Shown here in pieces: positions 46,708-56,826 of a stretch of 62,328 bases of DNA. The notes under the pieces are model-generated. The model was not told where the DNA came from, searched no databases, and saw nothing but the letters and a program-made list of their open reading frames with translations. The DNA is from a bacterium (lineage in GTDB: Bacteria > DUMJ01), in assembly GCA_012839925.1 (NCBI GenBank), contig DUMJ01000024.1, positions 1-62,328 on the forward strand, given 5' to 3'. Both the position numbers and the translations under genes were made by a program. Within the stretch, counting starts at the first letter, position 1. Every line of letters begins with the position of its first letter.

Positions 46708-46875
46708 TTATCTCTTCCTCTTTCTGGAAGCCTCTCTCTTCTTTTTTTCGCTAGGTTTTTCGTAATGCTCATGCTTACGAATCTCAGAGAGTATACCTGA
46801 TTTTTGAATCTCCCTTCTAAACCTCTTTAATGCACTTTCTATTGATTCATTTTCTTGGACCTGGACTTCAGGCAT
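46708..46875 (-). CDS. rpsU: Small ribosomal subunit protein bS21
   Basis: 55 residues ([20 protein letters not shown]... ending EASRKRKR), read on the minus strand from ATG 46875 to TAA at 46708. The basic tail and SALKRFRR motif are characteristic of S21, which helps 30S subunits engage mRNA. The AAAGGAGGGG ribosome site and a strong promoter lie upstream. Confidence 0.95.
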   Translation of the reverse strand: MPEVQVQENESIESALKRFRREIQKSGILSEIRKHEHYEKPSEKKKREASRKRKR

Positions 46876-46917
46876 TACATTTAGCCCCTCCTTTCAATTT
46901 AAACTTTAATCAATTGA

Positions 46918-46946
46918 ATTATAAACTTCTTATGCAAATTTTTCAA
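46918..46946 (-). promoter_or_regulatory. Promoter of rpsU
   Basis: Minus strand TTGAAA (46946-46941), 17-base spacer, perfect TATAAT (46923-46918). The predicted leader to ATG 46875 is about 35 bases. It lies between the V-ATPase D gene and rpsU, so rpsU does not depend on the ATPase transcript. Confidence 0.85.
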
Positions 46947-46951
46947 TAGTC

Positions 46952-47572
46952 TTACCTACCCCTAATAATATCCTTTATCCTCATAAGCCTTGTAGTGGTG
47001 CTCAACTGCATCTCCTCGAGTTTCATAGATATAAACCTTATAGCCGATTCAAGCTGTGGTATAAGTTCATACTCCAATGCATTGACCCTTCTCCTGGTAC
47101 TCTCCAGAGAGAGACCAAGTTCTATTACCGACTCCTCCAGCTCGATAAGATGTATAAGCTTATCGAGAGAATCCATCAGCTGTCTATACGCAGAATCCAG
47201 CTCCATAGATACCCCCAGGAAGCCATAAAGTAGCGGTCCTGGATATGTCACATCTATGCCTGGTACAGGGACATTTACAACAGAGCTCCATTTTACATCT
47301 ATCTCCATCCTGCTAAGCGGTTCTACAAGAGACCTGTCAAAGAGGAACGGGTCTCCAAGGGCACTTGCCAGTTGAAAAGCCCTATTAACATCTTCCAGAG
47401 ATACTATAAGTTCTGACAGAAGGGACTCAAGTTCCCTTATACGGTTGAGGAATTGCCTCATTAGCTCTTCCTGCTTATCTTTTAACAGTTTATGCCCTCT
47501 CCTTGCGGTATTGAGTCTTCTATTCAGCTTGAGGAGTTCCATCCTGTTGGGACGAACCCTAATCTCTGGCAT
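46952..47572 (-). CDS. V-type ATPase subunit D (central stalk)
   Basis: 206 residues, mostly long antiparallel coiled coil: [33 protein letters not shown] at the N-terminus and a C-terminal helix that returns ([22 protein letters not shown]). This is the rotor shaft inside the A3B3 ring. It overlaps the B gene by 14 bases and is the last gene of the operon. Confidence 0.95.
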   Translation of the reverse strand: MPEIRVRPNRMELLKLNRRLNTARRGHKLLKDKQEELMRQFLNRIRELESLLSELIVSLEDVNRAFQLASALGDPFLFDRSLVEPLSRMEIDVKWSSVVNVPVPGIDVTYPGPLLYGFLGVSMELDSAYRQLMDSLDKLIHLIELEESVIELGLSLESTRRRVNALEYELIPQLESAIRFISMKLEEMQLSTTTRLMRIKDIIRGR

Positions 47573-48935
47573 CTAAGTACTCCTCCAGATATTTATCTCT
47601 TATACGTTTTAACTCTTCTCTGGGAAGTATCCTGACAAGGTCCCAAGCGATATTTAATGAGTCTTCTATAGACCTATCCTCATATTCTCCCTGTTTAACA
47701 AGCTCATTTTCAAAACGATTGGCAAATTCTATATACCTTCTATCCACATCGCTAAGAGCTCCCTCTCCAAGTATCACCGCAAGTTCTTTTACCTCCTGTC
47801 CCCTGGCATACGCTGCAAATAACTGGTTAGAGATATCTGCATGGTCATCTCTCGTCTTGCCAGCACCTATTCCTTTATCCTTCAACCTGGAAAGAGATGG
47901 TAAAACATTTACCGGCGGATATATCCCTCTTCTATGTAAGGACCTGTCCAGGATTATCTGCCCCTCTGTTATATATCCGGTTAAGTCCGGTATTGGATGT
48001 GTTATATCATCTTCTGGCATTGTAAGTATGGGCATCTGGGTAATAGAACCCTTCTTACTCCTTATCCTCCCAGCCCTTTCATACATACTTGCCAAGTCGG
48101 TATACAGATATCCGGGGTATCCCCTTCTCCCGGGGACCTCTTTTCTTGCTGCCGATACTTCTCTCAATGCCTCACAGTAATTCGTCATATCTGTAAGCAA
48201 TACCAGGACATGCATATCTTTTTCGAATGCCAGATATTCTGCAGCTGTAAGAGCCAATCTTGGGGTGGCTATACGCTCAATAGCCGGGTCATTGGCAAGG
48301 TTTATAAAAAGAACTGCCCTCTCCAGAGCTCCGGTACGTCTGAAATCATCTATAAAGAACTCCGCCTCTTCAAATGTTATACCCATTGCCGCAAAGACTA
48401 TAGCGAAGCTTTCCTCAGCGGTTAATATTTTAGCTTGACGGGCTATCTGTGCTGCCACTCTATTATGAGGAAGACCAGAAGCCGAGAATATTGGAAGCTT
48501 CTGTCCCCTTACCAATGGATTCATCAAATCTATGGACGATATTCCTGTTTGGATAAACTCTGAAGGATAATCTCTGTTGAATGGATTTATAGGGTTCCCA
48601 TTTATATCTAATCTTGCCTCTGGTATATATGGTGGAGTACCATCTATGGGTCTACCAAATCCACTCATTATTCTCCCAAGCATATCAAGAGAGACTCCTA
48701 ACTCTATCCCTCTCCCGGTAAATCTTACTTTACTCCTGGCTAGCTCTAATCCGGTAGCCCCTTCAAATAATTGAACCAGAGCCTTATCCTCATTTATCTC
48801 CAATACTCTTCCTCTCCTGACATCACCATCAGGAAGTTCTACCTCCACCATCTCATCATATTTAGCCCCCTCTACCCCCTCTACCAGCATAAGAGGTCCT
48901 GCTATTTCTCTGATACTAAAATATTCCTTTATCAT
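47559..48935 (-). CDS. V-type ATPase subunit B
   Basis: 458 residues. Typical regulatory nucleotide subunit: [19 protein letters not shown] replaces a P-loop; the [19 protein letters not shown] and [14 protein letters not shown] blocks are conserved. It alternates with subunit A in the hexameric head. Confidence 0.97.
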   Translation of the reverse strand: MIKEYFSIREIAGPLMLVEGVEGAKYDEMVEVELPDGDVRRGRVLEINEDKALVQLFEGATGLELARSKVRFTGRGIELGVSLDMLGRIMSGFGRPIDGTPPYIPEARLDINGNPINPFNRDYPSEFIQTGISSIDLMNPLVRGQKLPIFSASGLPHNRVAAQIARQAKILTAEESFAIVFAAMGITFEEAEFFIDDFRRTGALERAVLFINLANDPAIERIATPRLALTAAEYLAFEKDMHVLVLLTDMTNYCEALREVSAARKEVPGRRGYPGYLYTDLASMYERAGRIRSKKGSITQMPILTMPEDDITHPIPDLTGYITEGQIILDRSLHRRGIYPPVNVLPSLSRLKDKGIGAGKTRDDHADISNQLFAAYARGQEVKELAVILGEGALSDVDRRYIEFANRFENELVKQGEYEDRSIEDSLNIAWDLVRILPREELKRIRDKYLEEYLDARD

Positions 48936-48936
48936 T

Positions 48937-50703
48937 TCAGACTCTTGCTCCCGTCAGTTTAGAAAATTCTTCCTTTATCCTGTCTTCAATTTCAATAAAT
49001 CTCATCTTTTCCTGTTCAGGTATATATTTCATACGGGAGATAGCTTCTCTAACAGGCAGGTTAAGTATATCCTCAAGACTTACCCCACTATCTAAAGCTG
49101 ATAATCCCATATGATAGAATTCCAGAATTACACTCAAAATATGAAGTTGCTTATCCAGTGAAGTGTATGTATCCAGATCATTAAAGGCATTTTGCAGGAG
49201 AAAATCCTCCCTTATAGATCGAGCAATCTCAAGCAGGAATCTCTCCTTTATAGAGATCGCCTCTACCCCTACCAATCTTGTAATCTCTCTGAGTTCCGCC
49301 TCTCTACTCAGTATACTCAGGGATTCATTTCTTAAAGATATATAATCTCTACCGGTAATGCTTTTTATATAATCTTCCACCGATTCTACGTAAAGAGAAT
49401 AGCTTGTCAGCCAGTTTATCGCCGGGAAGTGTCTCTCATAGGCAAGGCTTGCATCCAAACCCCAGAAACATCTGACTACTCTTAAGGTGTTCTGCACTAC
49501 AGGTTCAGAAAGGTCACCTCCTGGAGGAGAAACTGCACCAACTATTGTCAGAGAACTTTCTCGATTATCAGTACCTAAAGTTATTACCCTTCCAGCCCTT
49601 TCATAAAACTCGGCAAGTCTGGTGCCAAGATACGCAGGATATCCTTCTTCACCTGGCATCTCTTCCAGTCTTGCAGACATTTCTCTCAGAGCCTCTGCCC
49701 ATCTGGATGTGGAATCAGCCATAAGAGCGACATTATATCCCATATCTCTAAAATATTCTGCTATAGTTATTCCTGTATATACTGAAGCCTCTCTGGCAGA
49801 GACTGGCATATTGGATGTGTTTGCTATAAGAACCGTTCTTTCCATTAAGGGACGATTCGTTCTGGGGTCTGTAAGGTGGGGGAATTCTAGGAGAACATCT
49901 GTCATCTCGTTACCACGTTCTCCACATCCTACATACACCACTATATCGGCATCAGCCCATTTAGCCAGCTGATGTTGAACTACCGTCTTACCGCTTCCAA
50001 ATGGACCCGGGATACAGGCAGTTCCACCCTTTGCTACCGGGAAGAACGTATCTATAACCCTCTGACCTGTCACCAGAACCTCTCTGGGTGGAAGTTTTTC
50101 CTTTATAGGTCTGGAAAGTCTTACCGGCCATCTCTGTAACATTGTAACACTGTAATTCTTCTCTCCATCCCTTACCTCAGCTATAACTTCATTTATAGTA
50201 AAATCTCCCTCTTTTATCTCTTCTACGGTCCCTCTGATCCCTGGAGGAATCATTATCCTGTGTGTTATGGTTTCAGTCTCTTTCACCTCACCTATAATAT
50301 CTCCACTCTCTACTCTGGCTCCCCTTTTAACCAGGGGTTTAAAATGCCATCGTTTATCTCTATCCAGAGACGGCACATCTATCCCTCTGGTGATATACTC
50401 CCCTACCCTTTCTGCCACTGATCTTAAAGGTCTCTGTATACCATCAAAAATAGCCCCTATAAGTCCAGGACCTAACTCCACACTGAGAGGAAACCCGGTA
50501 GTTTCCACTGGTTCTCCAGGTCCTAAACCTGAAGTATTCTCATAGACCTGAATATAAATATCCTCTCTTCTAAGCTCTATAATCTCTCCGATAAGCCCTA
50601 ATTCTCCAACCCTTACAACATCAAACATTCTCGCCCTGGGAATACCTCTGGCTACTACCAGTGGACCAGACACTCTTATAATATATCCCTTGTTACCTTC
50701 CAT
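48937..50703 (-). CDS. V-type ATPase catalytic subunit A
   Basis: 588 residues with P-loop GPFGSGKT (about 230), catalytic GCGERGNEM, and the A-subunit non-homologous insert (about 110-190). It hydrolyses or makes ATP. It overlaps the F gene by 11 bases. Confidence 0.98.
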   Translation of the reverse strand: MEGNKGYIIRVSGPLVVARGIPRARMFDVVRVGELGLIGEIIELRREDIYIQVYENTSGLGPGEPVETTGFPLSVELGPGLIGAIFDGIQRPLRSVAERVGEYITRGIDVPSLDRDKRWHFKPLVKRGARVESGDIIGEVKETETITHRIMIPPGIRGTVEEIKEGDFTINEVIAEVRDGEKNYSVTMLQRWPVRLSRPIKEKLPPREVLVTGQRVIDTFFPVAKGGTACIPGPFGSGKTVVQHQLAKWADADIVVYVGCGERGNEMTDVLLEFPHLTDPRTNRPLMERTVLIANTSNMPVSAREASVYTGITIAEYFRDMGYNVALMADSTSRWAEALREMSARLEEMPGEEGYPAYLGTRLAEFYERAGRVITLGTDNRESSLTIVGAVSPPGGDLSEPVVQNTLRVVRCFWGLDASLAYERHFPAINWLTSYSLYVESVEDYIKSITGRDYISLRNESLSILSREAELREITRLVGVEAISIKERFLLEIARSIREDFLLQNAFNDLDTYTSLDKQLHILSVILEFYHMGLSALDSGVSLEDILNLPVREAISRMKYIPEQEKMRFIEIEDRIKEEFSKLTGARV

Positions 50704-51004
50704 TATTATTTCCCTCCGAAAAAATCTTAGTACCTACCGCTCTTATCACAAAGTTGGAGAAGAAATCTTTTATATCACTTCCACCCTGAGTAGGAATCAC
50801 ACCAAGAATGGGAAGTCTTTCTTCTCTCTCCACAGATAACACATCGGCAAACTCTTCGTCTATAAGTACCAGACCATAATCTTTTAAATCTTTCACTTTT
50901 CTGATAACTTCCTCTTTTGTCCTTGCTTCAAATATGTCAATCCCCAAGACTTCATATATGGATAGAAATTCCTTTCTACCAACTACAGCTACTCTATAAG
51001 CCAC
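50693..51004 (-). CDS. V-type ATPase subunit F
   Basis: 103 residues from GTG 51004: AAGGAG (51019-51014) sits 9 bases before it, while an in-frame GTG at 51013 abuts that site and cannot use it. A Rossmann-like small domain ([23 protein letters not shown]) with [11 protein letters not shown] is typical. It regulates the rotor as part of the central stalk. Confidence 0.9.
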   Translation of the reverse strand: MAYRVAVVGRKEFLSIYEVLGIDIFEARTKEEVIRKVKDLKDYGLVLIDEEFADVLSVEREERLPILGVIPTQGGSDIKDFFSNFVIRAVGTKIFSEGNNNGR

Positions 51005-51959
51005 GTATCCCACTCCTTAATATATCGGCTGGAAGATGAGCCTCCAATGCTGAAAATAGGAAAAGGATATTTCTGTGTTCAATCTCTTTTCTAAAGAAAT
51101 AATCAAGTACAGGTTCGTATCCGAACGCAGTATATTTACTTATACTTAAAAGATTTATAAGTTTTTCATCTATAACCTTTTCCAGTAATATAGGGTCATC
51201 CAGAGATTCTACTAACCCAAGCCTTTCTATAAGATCGGACCCCTTCCATTCCTTAAGAGGAATACTCAATAATTCAATATATTTCTCGATATCTATACTT
51301 CCACCTTTATAGAAGAACTCCCTATACTTTTCAGGATAGTTTACCGTCTTTATCCTCAGAGCTATTTTAAAATTCTCCAGGTCTATCTGGGTAGCGATAA
51401 GAGACTCTAATAAATTATAATCATACTCCCTGCTTAACTCTATAAGACCCCCAAGATATGCCTGCTCCAGATAATATGTCCATAAAACAGGCTCCTCATC
51501 TATATACTTCAGTATATCCCAGGGATATGGTAAGGTCTTTACCAGTTCAATCTCCCCGTTATTTATAAATCTCTCCAATACCTCAAGGGGGATTAAACCT
51601 CCATCGTATAGAGTAACATCTTTTTTGCTCAGAATCCCATATAAGACCTTCTTTATATTCCCCAGGTCTATCTTATACTTAAAGTAATAGAGAAAATAAC
51701 TCTCAGGACACATCTTCTCTATTTCGTTTATCTCTGAAAGAAAATTATGTACCAGTTTGGATGATAACTTATCAAAATCATCTTCACCAGATACAATCCT
51801 ACCATAGTGAGTTTCAGCAATTAACCTCATTAAGTCTGAACCACTCTTTGCAGTCAGTAATCTCTCCCAATCACCAGCTGTAAATAATCTGGCAGAAAGA
51901 GCTCTTATTTTACCTACTACAGAGGCAAAATCCAGATTCTCCTTAAATGTTACCTGCAT
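50994..51959 (-). CDS. V-type ATPase subunit C (d-type)
   Basis: 321 residues, all helical, in the three-repeat funnel shape of the family; begins FASVVGKIRALSARLFTAGDWERLL. It connects the rotor ring to the central stalk. It overlaps both F and E by about 10 bases. Confidence 0.9.
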   Translation of the reverse strand: MQVTFKENLDFASVVGKIRALSARLFTAGDWERLLTAKSGSDLMRLIAETHYGRIVSGEDDFDKLSSKLVHNFLSEINEIEKMCPESYFLYYFKYKIDLGNIKKVLYGILSKKDVTLYDGGLIPLEVLERFINNGEIELVKTLPYPWDILKYIDEEPVLWTYYLEQAYLGGLIELSREYDYNLLESLIATQIDLENFKIALRIKTVNYPEKYREFFYKGGSIDIEKYIELLSIPLKEWKGSDLIERLGLVESLDDPILLEKVIDEKLINLLSISKYTAFGYEPVLDYFFRKEIEHRNILFLFSALEAHLPADILRSGIRGL

Positions 51960-52540
51960 TCTGCCTCTGCCTCTCTGAAAATCTGCCAGACCATCTGTTC
52001 TATCTCTGGTCTTATATTCTGCAGGGAGATCTCTAAAGAGTTATTTATATCAAATTCTCTACCTTTCAATATAAATCCGCCTTTTATTTCACCCTCGGAA
52101 ATAGTCAGATTAATGGCTCCTTTAAGTTTCCTTATCTCATTTATTAAACGATCTCCAAATCTCTGAATATCATAACGTGAAAGTAATATCTCCTCGTCAC
52201 CCTTTAATTCTAAATCAGATATACCTTCTAAAAGATAGGAAAAGTATTCCGGACTATTTATAATCTCCTCTGAAGCTTTAGATACAAGTTCTTCCAGTAT
52301 ACTCTGAACCTCTCCAAGTATATTCTTCTGCATCTCCAATTTGATACTGGCTAAACTCTGACTCCTTAACATATTAATATCTCTCTCTATACTTCTCAAT
52401 CCAGAAGATTTTATGTTCTCCGCCTCTAATAGAGCTTCCTCCAGTATATTATTAGCCTCTATATTCGCCTCTTTTATTATTTCTCTCGAAGTCTTCTCTG
52501 CTTCAGAGATTATGCGGTCCCTAAGTTCATTAAAACCCAT
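51950..52540 (-). CDS. V-type ATPase subunit E (peripheral stalk)
   Basis: 196 residues: a long N-terminal coiled coil (1-95) and a C-terminal alpha/beta head (about 100-190) ending in a GGFILKGREFDINNSLE motif. It pairs with the small G-like protein encoded at 55007 to form the stator stalk. Confidence 0.9.
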   Translation of the reverse strand: MGFNELRDRIISEAEKTSREIIKEANIEANNILEEALLEAENIKSSGLRSIERDINMLRSQSLASIKLEMQKNILGEVQSILEELVSKASEEIINSPEYFSYLLEGISDLELKGDEEILLSRYDIQRFGDRLINEIRKLKGAINLTISEGEIKGGFILKGREFDINNSLEISLQNIRPEIEQMVWQIFREAEAECR

Positions 52541-52552
52541 TGTCCTATCTCC

Positions 52553-53023
52553 TTATAACTTTATACCGTTAAGTAGAAGGATAGTAGCTAAAAGTCCTAA
52601 TATAGCGTAAGTTTCAACAAGAACAGCCAGAATCAATGCCCTTCCTGCTTCCTCTGCTCTTTTAGCCACCATACTTACTCCAGCAGCTGAAACCTTACCC
52701 TGATGGATACCGGAGACAAGTCCACTTACAGCAACTGGAAGACAGGCAAACAAAATCTGAAAACCCTGATATAAATCTGGTGTTACTGGTGTGCCTCCCA
52801 AAAGACCAAGCTTGGAGATCACTAAGAATCCAGCTAAAAAACCGTATATACCCTGTGTACCTGGAATAGCGGCAAGTAGGAGTAGGTTCCCAAACTTTTC
52901 TGGTTGTTCACTTAAAAGTCCAGCAGCTGCCTGTCCTACTATTCCTACCCCAACACTGGACCCTATGCCACCACCGAAAACTGCTATCGCAGATCCAAGA
53001 ATTGCCAAAGCTGTTCCTAACAT
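52553..53023 (-). CDS. V-type ATPase membrane rotor subunit K, sodium-binding type
   Basis: 156 residues: two hairpins, four membrane helices. The residues that bind sodium in Enterococcus hirae NtpK have counterparts: T56 and Q57 in PGTQGIYG, Q108 in HQGKVSAAG, E137 in VETYAILG; Leu61 of NtpK is Ile53 here. Only the second hairpin has the ion-binding carboxylate, as in NtpK. This points to Na+ coupling. Confidence 0.95.
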   Translation of the reverse strand: MLGTALAILGSAIAVFGGGIGSSVGVGIVGQAAAGLLSEQPEKFGNLLLLAAIPGTQGIYGFLAGFLVISKLGLLGGTPVTPDLYQGFQILFACLPVAVSGLVSGIHQGKVSAAGVSMVAKRAEEAGRALILAVLVETYAILGLLATILLLNGIKL

Positions 53024-55006
53024 CTATTCTGTTACCTCCTTTTCTATTGTGTATGTTCCCATCTTTTTTAGAGGATTAAATTCTCTTCCTCCACCCTCAA
53101 AAAATTTTCCAAAGAATTCTACAAACTGTAATCTGCTCGAGTGTACAAAAGCTCCAAAAGCATTTATTACCAGATTGAAGATATGTCCACCTATAAAGAT
53201 TACCACCCCAAGAATGACACCTAATACAGGGATACCACTGAAAGTCTTGACCAGCTCATTTACTACTGTTGCTATAACTCCTGTTGCTAGCCCTAAAGCC
53301 AGTAATCTTGAATAAGACAAAACATCGCTCAGATAACTTATCACTGAGTATAAGCTTCCTAGTCCGCTTGTAATCTTTAAGAAGATAGATTTCTGATGCC
53401 TCCCCTGTGTAGCTATAAGTGCCATAGTCATAACTATAGTAAAATAAGTAGAAAACGTGGAGACAGGTTTTAAAGGTTCTAAAATAAGGGTTCCTGCAGT
53501 AAATACTAGAGACAATAAAAATAAAATCCAGAAGAGCTGATCAAAAATCGCCTCTTTGTATTGACCCCGTTCCACATTTAAAATCATCTTTATAAATAAA
53601 CCAACGATAATCTGTATAAATCCCAAAACCAAAGATATAACCAGGAATGTAATTGGGTCTTTCAATGGGTCAAATAGAATGAGTTTTTTCCTTATAGGTT
53701 CAAGGAATGAGAGAAAACTGAAGGCTTCTGAGATATTACCAAACCATCCGCCAGTAATTGCTCCCGCTATAATCGTAAAGAGTCCGCATATAAATAGAAG
53801 CTGAAGTAACTTCTTCCTGTGTTTTTCTATCGAAATGTTTCTGTACAGATAAACTGACAGGATGGACAAAATGACTCCATATGCAGCGTCTGTAAGGCAT
53901 AATCCAAAGAATATCACAAAGAACGGGGCAAGAAACGGGGTGGGGTCAAATTCTCTACTGTTTGGAAAACCATATATACCTGTTACTACCTCGAATGGAC
54001 TCACAAAAGAATTATTCTCCAATGCTATTGGAGGTTCTTCATCAGGTTCGGGTTTAGCAGTTACCAGATAAAGGTCTTTAAATCCTCTCTCCAGTGTTTC
54101 CTCTACAGTTTTTTTATCTTTTTCCCTGATCCAACCTGTTATCAGAAACATACTATCGGTATGAACCACCTTATTAAGATGTTCATACCTAGTATAATCA
54201 TTCTGATATATATCATAGATAACGTACAAAGATTTAAGGAGTTTATCCCCATTTTTACCTATCTCTCTTAGAATCTCTTCCTCTTTCCTCTTTAACCCTT
54301 CTATCCTGGAATTTATCCTGGACAGCTCTTCCCTGGGTATCCCATAGAATTTATCAAGGTTAAAAGTGGTTACATTATACCTGGAGAAGATACCTCTTAT
54401 CTCACCAGCCACTTCCCGGTGAGAGGCAACAATAAAAAATGTATACTGCGGCAACTGTAAAACCCTAGATACAACAGCTGGCAACACTTCTATCTCTTCA
54501 GTAAATTTCTGAAAATCTGCATTTCTCATCTGGCAAAAGAATACATCTGTCAATTTAAAGCCTTTTATATCTCTTATGGAGAAGTTCAAACTTTCAAATG
54601 GATGTAATAATTCTCTATCCTGCATTAAATTATTTATTGAAGTTTTAATCTCTTCCAGAGAACTCTGCCAGGCTTCTATAGTCTCATAGCCCTTATTATC
54701 ATTAAATTCTCTTATGGATTTATCCCTTTCATCATCTGATAAGCTTAATTTCTGAGGGACAAATAAATCTATAATACTTCCGCCGGTGTTTACGTATCCT
54801 TTCAGGAAATTTATATCTGTTTTTATTCTCGAGAGTTCTTTACTGAGATCAGAAAGCTTTGAAGGCAAGAAATCTAACGGTATACTGTTCTCAAGGTTTA
54901 TTCTCTCTACCTCTAAAGCTCCCAGCTCCTGTAATACCTCCAATACATCTTCTTCCTCACTCTTATGACCAACAATATGGAGTCTAAGCATTGGCAGAAT
55001 AGCCAT
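53024..55006 (-). CDS. V-type ATPase subunit I (a-type stator)
   Basis: 660 residues: cytoplasmic N-terminal half with coiled coils (30-120, 215-270) and a membrane half (from about 345) of seven to eight helices, including FFGLCLTDAAYGVILS and LSYSRLLALGLATGVIATVVNE, where the essential Arg (SYSR) lies. It forms the ion half-channels. Slightly divergent, with a short loop between the halves (DEEPPIALENN). Confidence 0.95.
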   Translation of the reverse strand: MAILPMLRLHIVGHKSEEEDVLEVLQELGALEVERINLENSIPLDFLPSKLSDLSKELSRIKTDINFLKGYVNTGGSIIDLFVPQKLSLSDDERDKSIREFNDNKGYETIEAWQSSLEEIKTSINNLMQDRELLHPFESLNFSIRDIKGFKLTDVFFCQMRNADFQKFTEEIEVLPAVVSRVLQLPQYTFFIVASHREVAGEIRGIFSRYNVTTFNLDKFYGIPREELSRINSRIEGLKRKEEEILREIGKNGDKLLKSLYVIYDIYQNDYTRYEHLNKVVHTDSMFLITGWIREKDKKTVEETLERGFKDLYLVTAKPEPDEEPPIALENNSFVSPFEVVTGIYGFPNSREFDPTPFLAPFFVIFFGLCLTDAAYGVILSILSVYLYRNISIEKHRKKLLQLLFICGLFTIIAGAITGGWFGNISEAFSFLSFLEPIRKKLILFDPLKDPITFLVISLVLGFIQIIVGLFIKMILNVERGQYKEAIFDQLFWILFLLSLVFTAGTLILEPLKPVSTFSTYFTIVMTMALIATQGRHQKSIFLKITSGLGSLYSVISYLSDVLSYSRLLALGLATGVIATVVNELVKTFSGIPVLGVILGVVIFIGGHIFNLVINAFGAFVHSSRLQFVEFFGKFFEGGGREFNPLKKMGTYTIEKEVTE

Positions 55007-55321
55007 TTATCCGATCACCTTTTCTTTTATCTCTGATATTAAGTCCTGATACCTCTCTTTTATCAGCGCATTGAATTTATCTATACATAAGGCATTTTCT
55101 CTTACCATCTGCTCTTTTAATTTTTCTATCTCTTTCCTGGTCTTGTCTATAGCTAACTTTCTCTCTTCCTCTATATTTAACCTGGCTGCATTTATATTTT
55201 CAGCCGCCTCTTTTTTGGCTGTTTCTATAATCTCCTGAGCCTTATTCCTGGCTTCAGTTACTATCCTTTCCTTTTCTCTCTCCAGACCCTGTATCTGATT
55301 CAGAATCTCTTCTGTTTTCAT
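55007..55321 (-). CDS. V-type ATPase small coiled-coil subunit G/H
   Basis: 104 residues, nearly all coiled coil rich in Glu, Lys and Ala (GLEREKERIVTEARNKAQEIIETAKKEA). It fits the right-handed coiled-coil stator subunit that pairs with E. It begins the operon; ATG 55321 overlaps a TGA in an upstream open stretch (ATGA), an oddity described under findings. Confidence 0.85.
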   Translation of the reverse strand: MKTEEILNQIQGLEREKERIVTEARNKAQEIIETAKKEAAENINAARLNIEEERKLAIDKTRKEIEKLKEQMVRENALCIDKFNALIKERYQDLISEIKEKVIG

Positions 55322-55702
55322 ATTGTTATATCAAGCACAGGAGGCTCCACCTCTAAGATGGAGATGATGTGCTCTTCCTCCTTTCTAACATAATATCCAA
55401 TAACACCTTACAGTGCTGTGATCAGGCTAATATAACCATACTGCGGCGAGGACAGCTGATCAGAATTCCTGCCTCTACAGGCGGCAGTGATTGACCAACC
55501 ATCTCTTCCACTCAGGAAAATATTCTACCATAGGAGCTTTGATTAGTCAAACTAGATTGGACTCTATGATCTTTCATTTTCCATCTGCTACCTCCTGGAA
55601 AAACTTAAGTTTCATCTATTAATTTATCTCAGGAATCTTTCAGTGTAAAGAAAACCAGCCTTTTACAGGAAAAATTCAGTACCAAAGTTTATATTTTTAA
55701 CA
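55322..55702 (-). other. Unexplained V-ATPase leader with coding-like fragments in three frames
   Basis: No single reading frame spans this gap. On the minus strand AGGAGG near 55597 precedes ATG 55581 (MKDHRVQ..., stop near 55516), then GTG near 55515 begins VEEMVGQSLPPVEAGILI (stop near 55429), then a piece GVIGYYVRKEEEHIISILEV...LDITI ends in TGA at 55320, overlapping the first ATPase gene. This looks like one decayed or frameshifted gene of about 85 codons. Several hairpins (CTGCC/GGCAG near 55484) are also visible. It could instead be a structured leader RNA. Confidence 0.45.
55621..55649 (-). promoter_or_regulatory. Possible promoter for the V-ATPase operon
   Basis: Minus strand TTTACA (55649-55644), 17-base spacer, TAAATT (55626-55621). 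Both boxes are imperfect; kept because an operon of this size needs a start between 55322 and 55702. Confidence 0.35.
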
Positions 55703-56083
55703 TTAAAATGGTTTCAGACTGTTTTCTACAGGCAGAATTCTCGTCTCATACCGTTTAATTTTGAAGTTAAGTCTTTCCAGTGCCTTCTGCATCTTCTCAA
55801 TATTATCAATGAGATGGTCTCGTTGTTCAATCAGAATCTTCTTCCTTGCTTCGATGGTTGAATCCCCCTCCTGGAATAACTTTATATATTCGATCAGCGC
55901 TTCAACCTGGATACCTGCACCACGCATACATTTAACAAATTCAATCCATCTGCAGTCTTCCTCAGTATACTCCCGAATGCCATTTCCATTGCGATATATC
56001 TTTGGAATCAATCCAATACGCTCATAGTAACGGAGAGTATCTGCTGAAATCTCATATTTTTTGCTTACTTCTGAGATGGTCAC
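55703..56083 (-). CDS. MerR family transcription regulator, AdhR-like
   Basis: 126 residues from GTG 56083 with GAGGAGG 9 bases upstream. The winged-helix N-terminus (SEVSKKYEISADTLRYYERIGLIP) and a dimer helix (75-120) are typical. A Cys at 52 (EFVKCMRGAG) matches the single sensor Cys of Bacillus AdhR, which responds to aldehydes; a second Cys is at 44. Last gene of the AKR-flavodoxin operon, so it probably controls the 57888-57918 promoter and its own synthesis. Confidence 0.88.
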   Translation of the reverse strand: MTISEVSKKYEISADTLRYYERIGLIPKIYRNGNGIREYTEEDCRWIEFVKCMRGAGIQVEALIEYIKLFQEGDSTIEARKKILIEQRDHLIDNIEKMQKALERLNFKIKRYETRILPVENSLKPF

Positions 56084-56100
56084 AGCAATTGCACCTCCTC

Positions 56101-56331
56101 TTATTGTTCTGGAATTACTTCGTTGATACAGGAAAGAGCGTTAAGTGTCAAAATTAGTAACTCCCGTGTTTTTAAATCAAGTCCACCACGTGTATAAAAG
56201 TCACCAAAACAAAATGAGCAGAGATATTCCTGTATATGCTTTTGATCCTGAGGTGCATTCCTTATGCTGTCATAAGTTGCATCACCAATAAGCTGTTTGA
56301 GTTTCTCTTTACTTCTTTCAACTCTATCCAT
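56101..56331 (-). CDS. Truncated carboxymuconolactone decarboxylase/AhpD-like protein
   Basis: 76 residues. The opening (SKEKLKQLIGDATYDS) and LDLKTRELLILTLNALSC match the first half of CMD-family proteins, but the stop comes right where the family would continue with the His-containing helix. The CxxC or His-Cys active site of AhpD is absent. Either a naturally short relative or a decayed gene kept in an otherwise intact operon. Confidence 0.65.
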   Translation of the reverse strand: MDRVERSKEKLKQLIGDATYDSIRNAPQDQKHIQEYLCSFCFGDFYTRGGLDLKTRELLILTLNALSCINEVIPEQ

Positions 56332-56341
56332 ATCAGCCTCC

Positions 56342-56824
56342 TTACATAAGAATTCCTATCTCACGCAGCCACGCAGATATCATAGCTTCTGCCCTTCCCA
56401 GCTCACCTCCATATATCGAAAATCCTTTCAGGATGGTTGAGCCTGGACATAGTTTTGCAATATCAGTGCTTATTCTTCCCTGTCCACCTCCACCATGTGT
56501 GGAGAAAGGTACAATAGTCTTTCCTCTCAGATCGTATCCTGATAAAAATGTGGCAACTGGAGGAGCTATTGTACCCCACCAGTTTGGTGAACCAACGAAA
56601 ATTATATCGTATGATTCTATGTGCTCGATCTTTGTTTTTAATGGAGGCTTATGACTCATAGATATTTCTCTTTTTGCCTGGTTTACAACCACATTGTACG
56701 ACCTGGGATAAGATACTTCAGGCTGGATTTCTACCAGAGTCCCATCAACTTTACTGTGGATTAACTCTGCAATCCTGCGTGTATTTCCGGACCAGGTAAA
56801 ATACGCAATAAGAACATTTGGCAT
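56342..56824 (-). CDS. Flavodoxin
   Basis: 160 residues. The FMN-phosphate loop TWSGNTRR (about 9-16) and flavin contacts GSPNWWGTIAPPV (about 78-90) and STHGGGG are visible. It is a flavodoxin-4 type electron carrier, likely exchanging electrons with the FeS aldo/keto reductase encoded just before it. The genes are 2 bases apart. Confidence 0.92.
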   Translation of the reverse strand: MPNVLIAYFTWSGNTRRIAELIHSKVDGTLVEIQPEVSYPRSYNVVVNQAKREISMSHKPPLKTKIEHIESYDIIFVGSPNWWGTIAPPVATFLSGYDLRGKTIVPFSTHGGGGQGRISTDIAKLCPGSTILKGFSIYGGELGRAEAMISAWLREIGILM

Positions 56825-56826
56825 GT

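Noticed and set aside
46704..46772. Longer N-terminus for the C39/TPR protein
   Set aside because: The added residues are very basic shadow of rpsU and would block the signal peptide.
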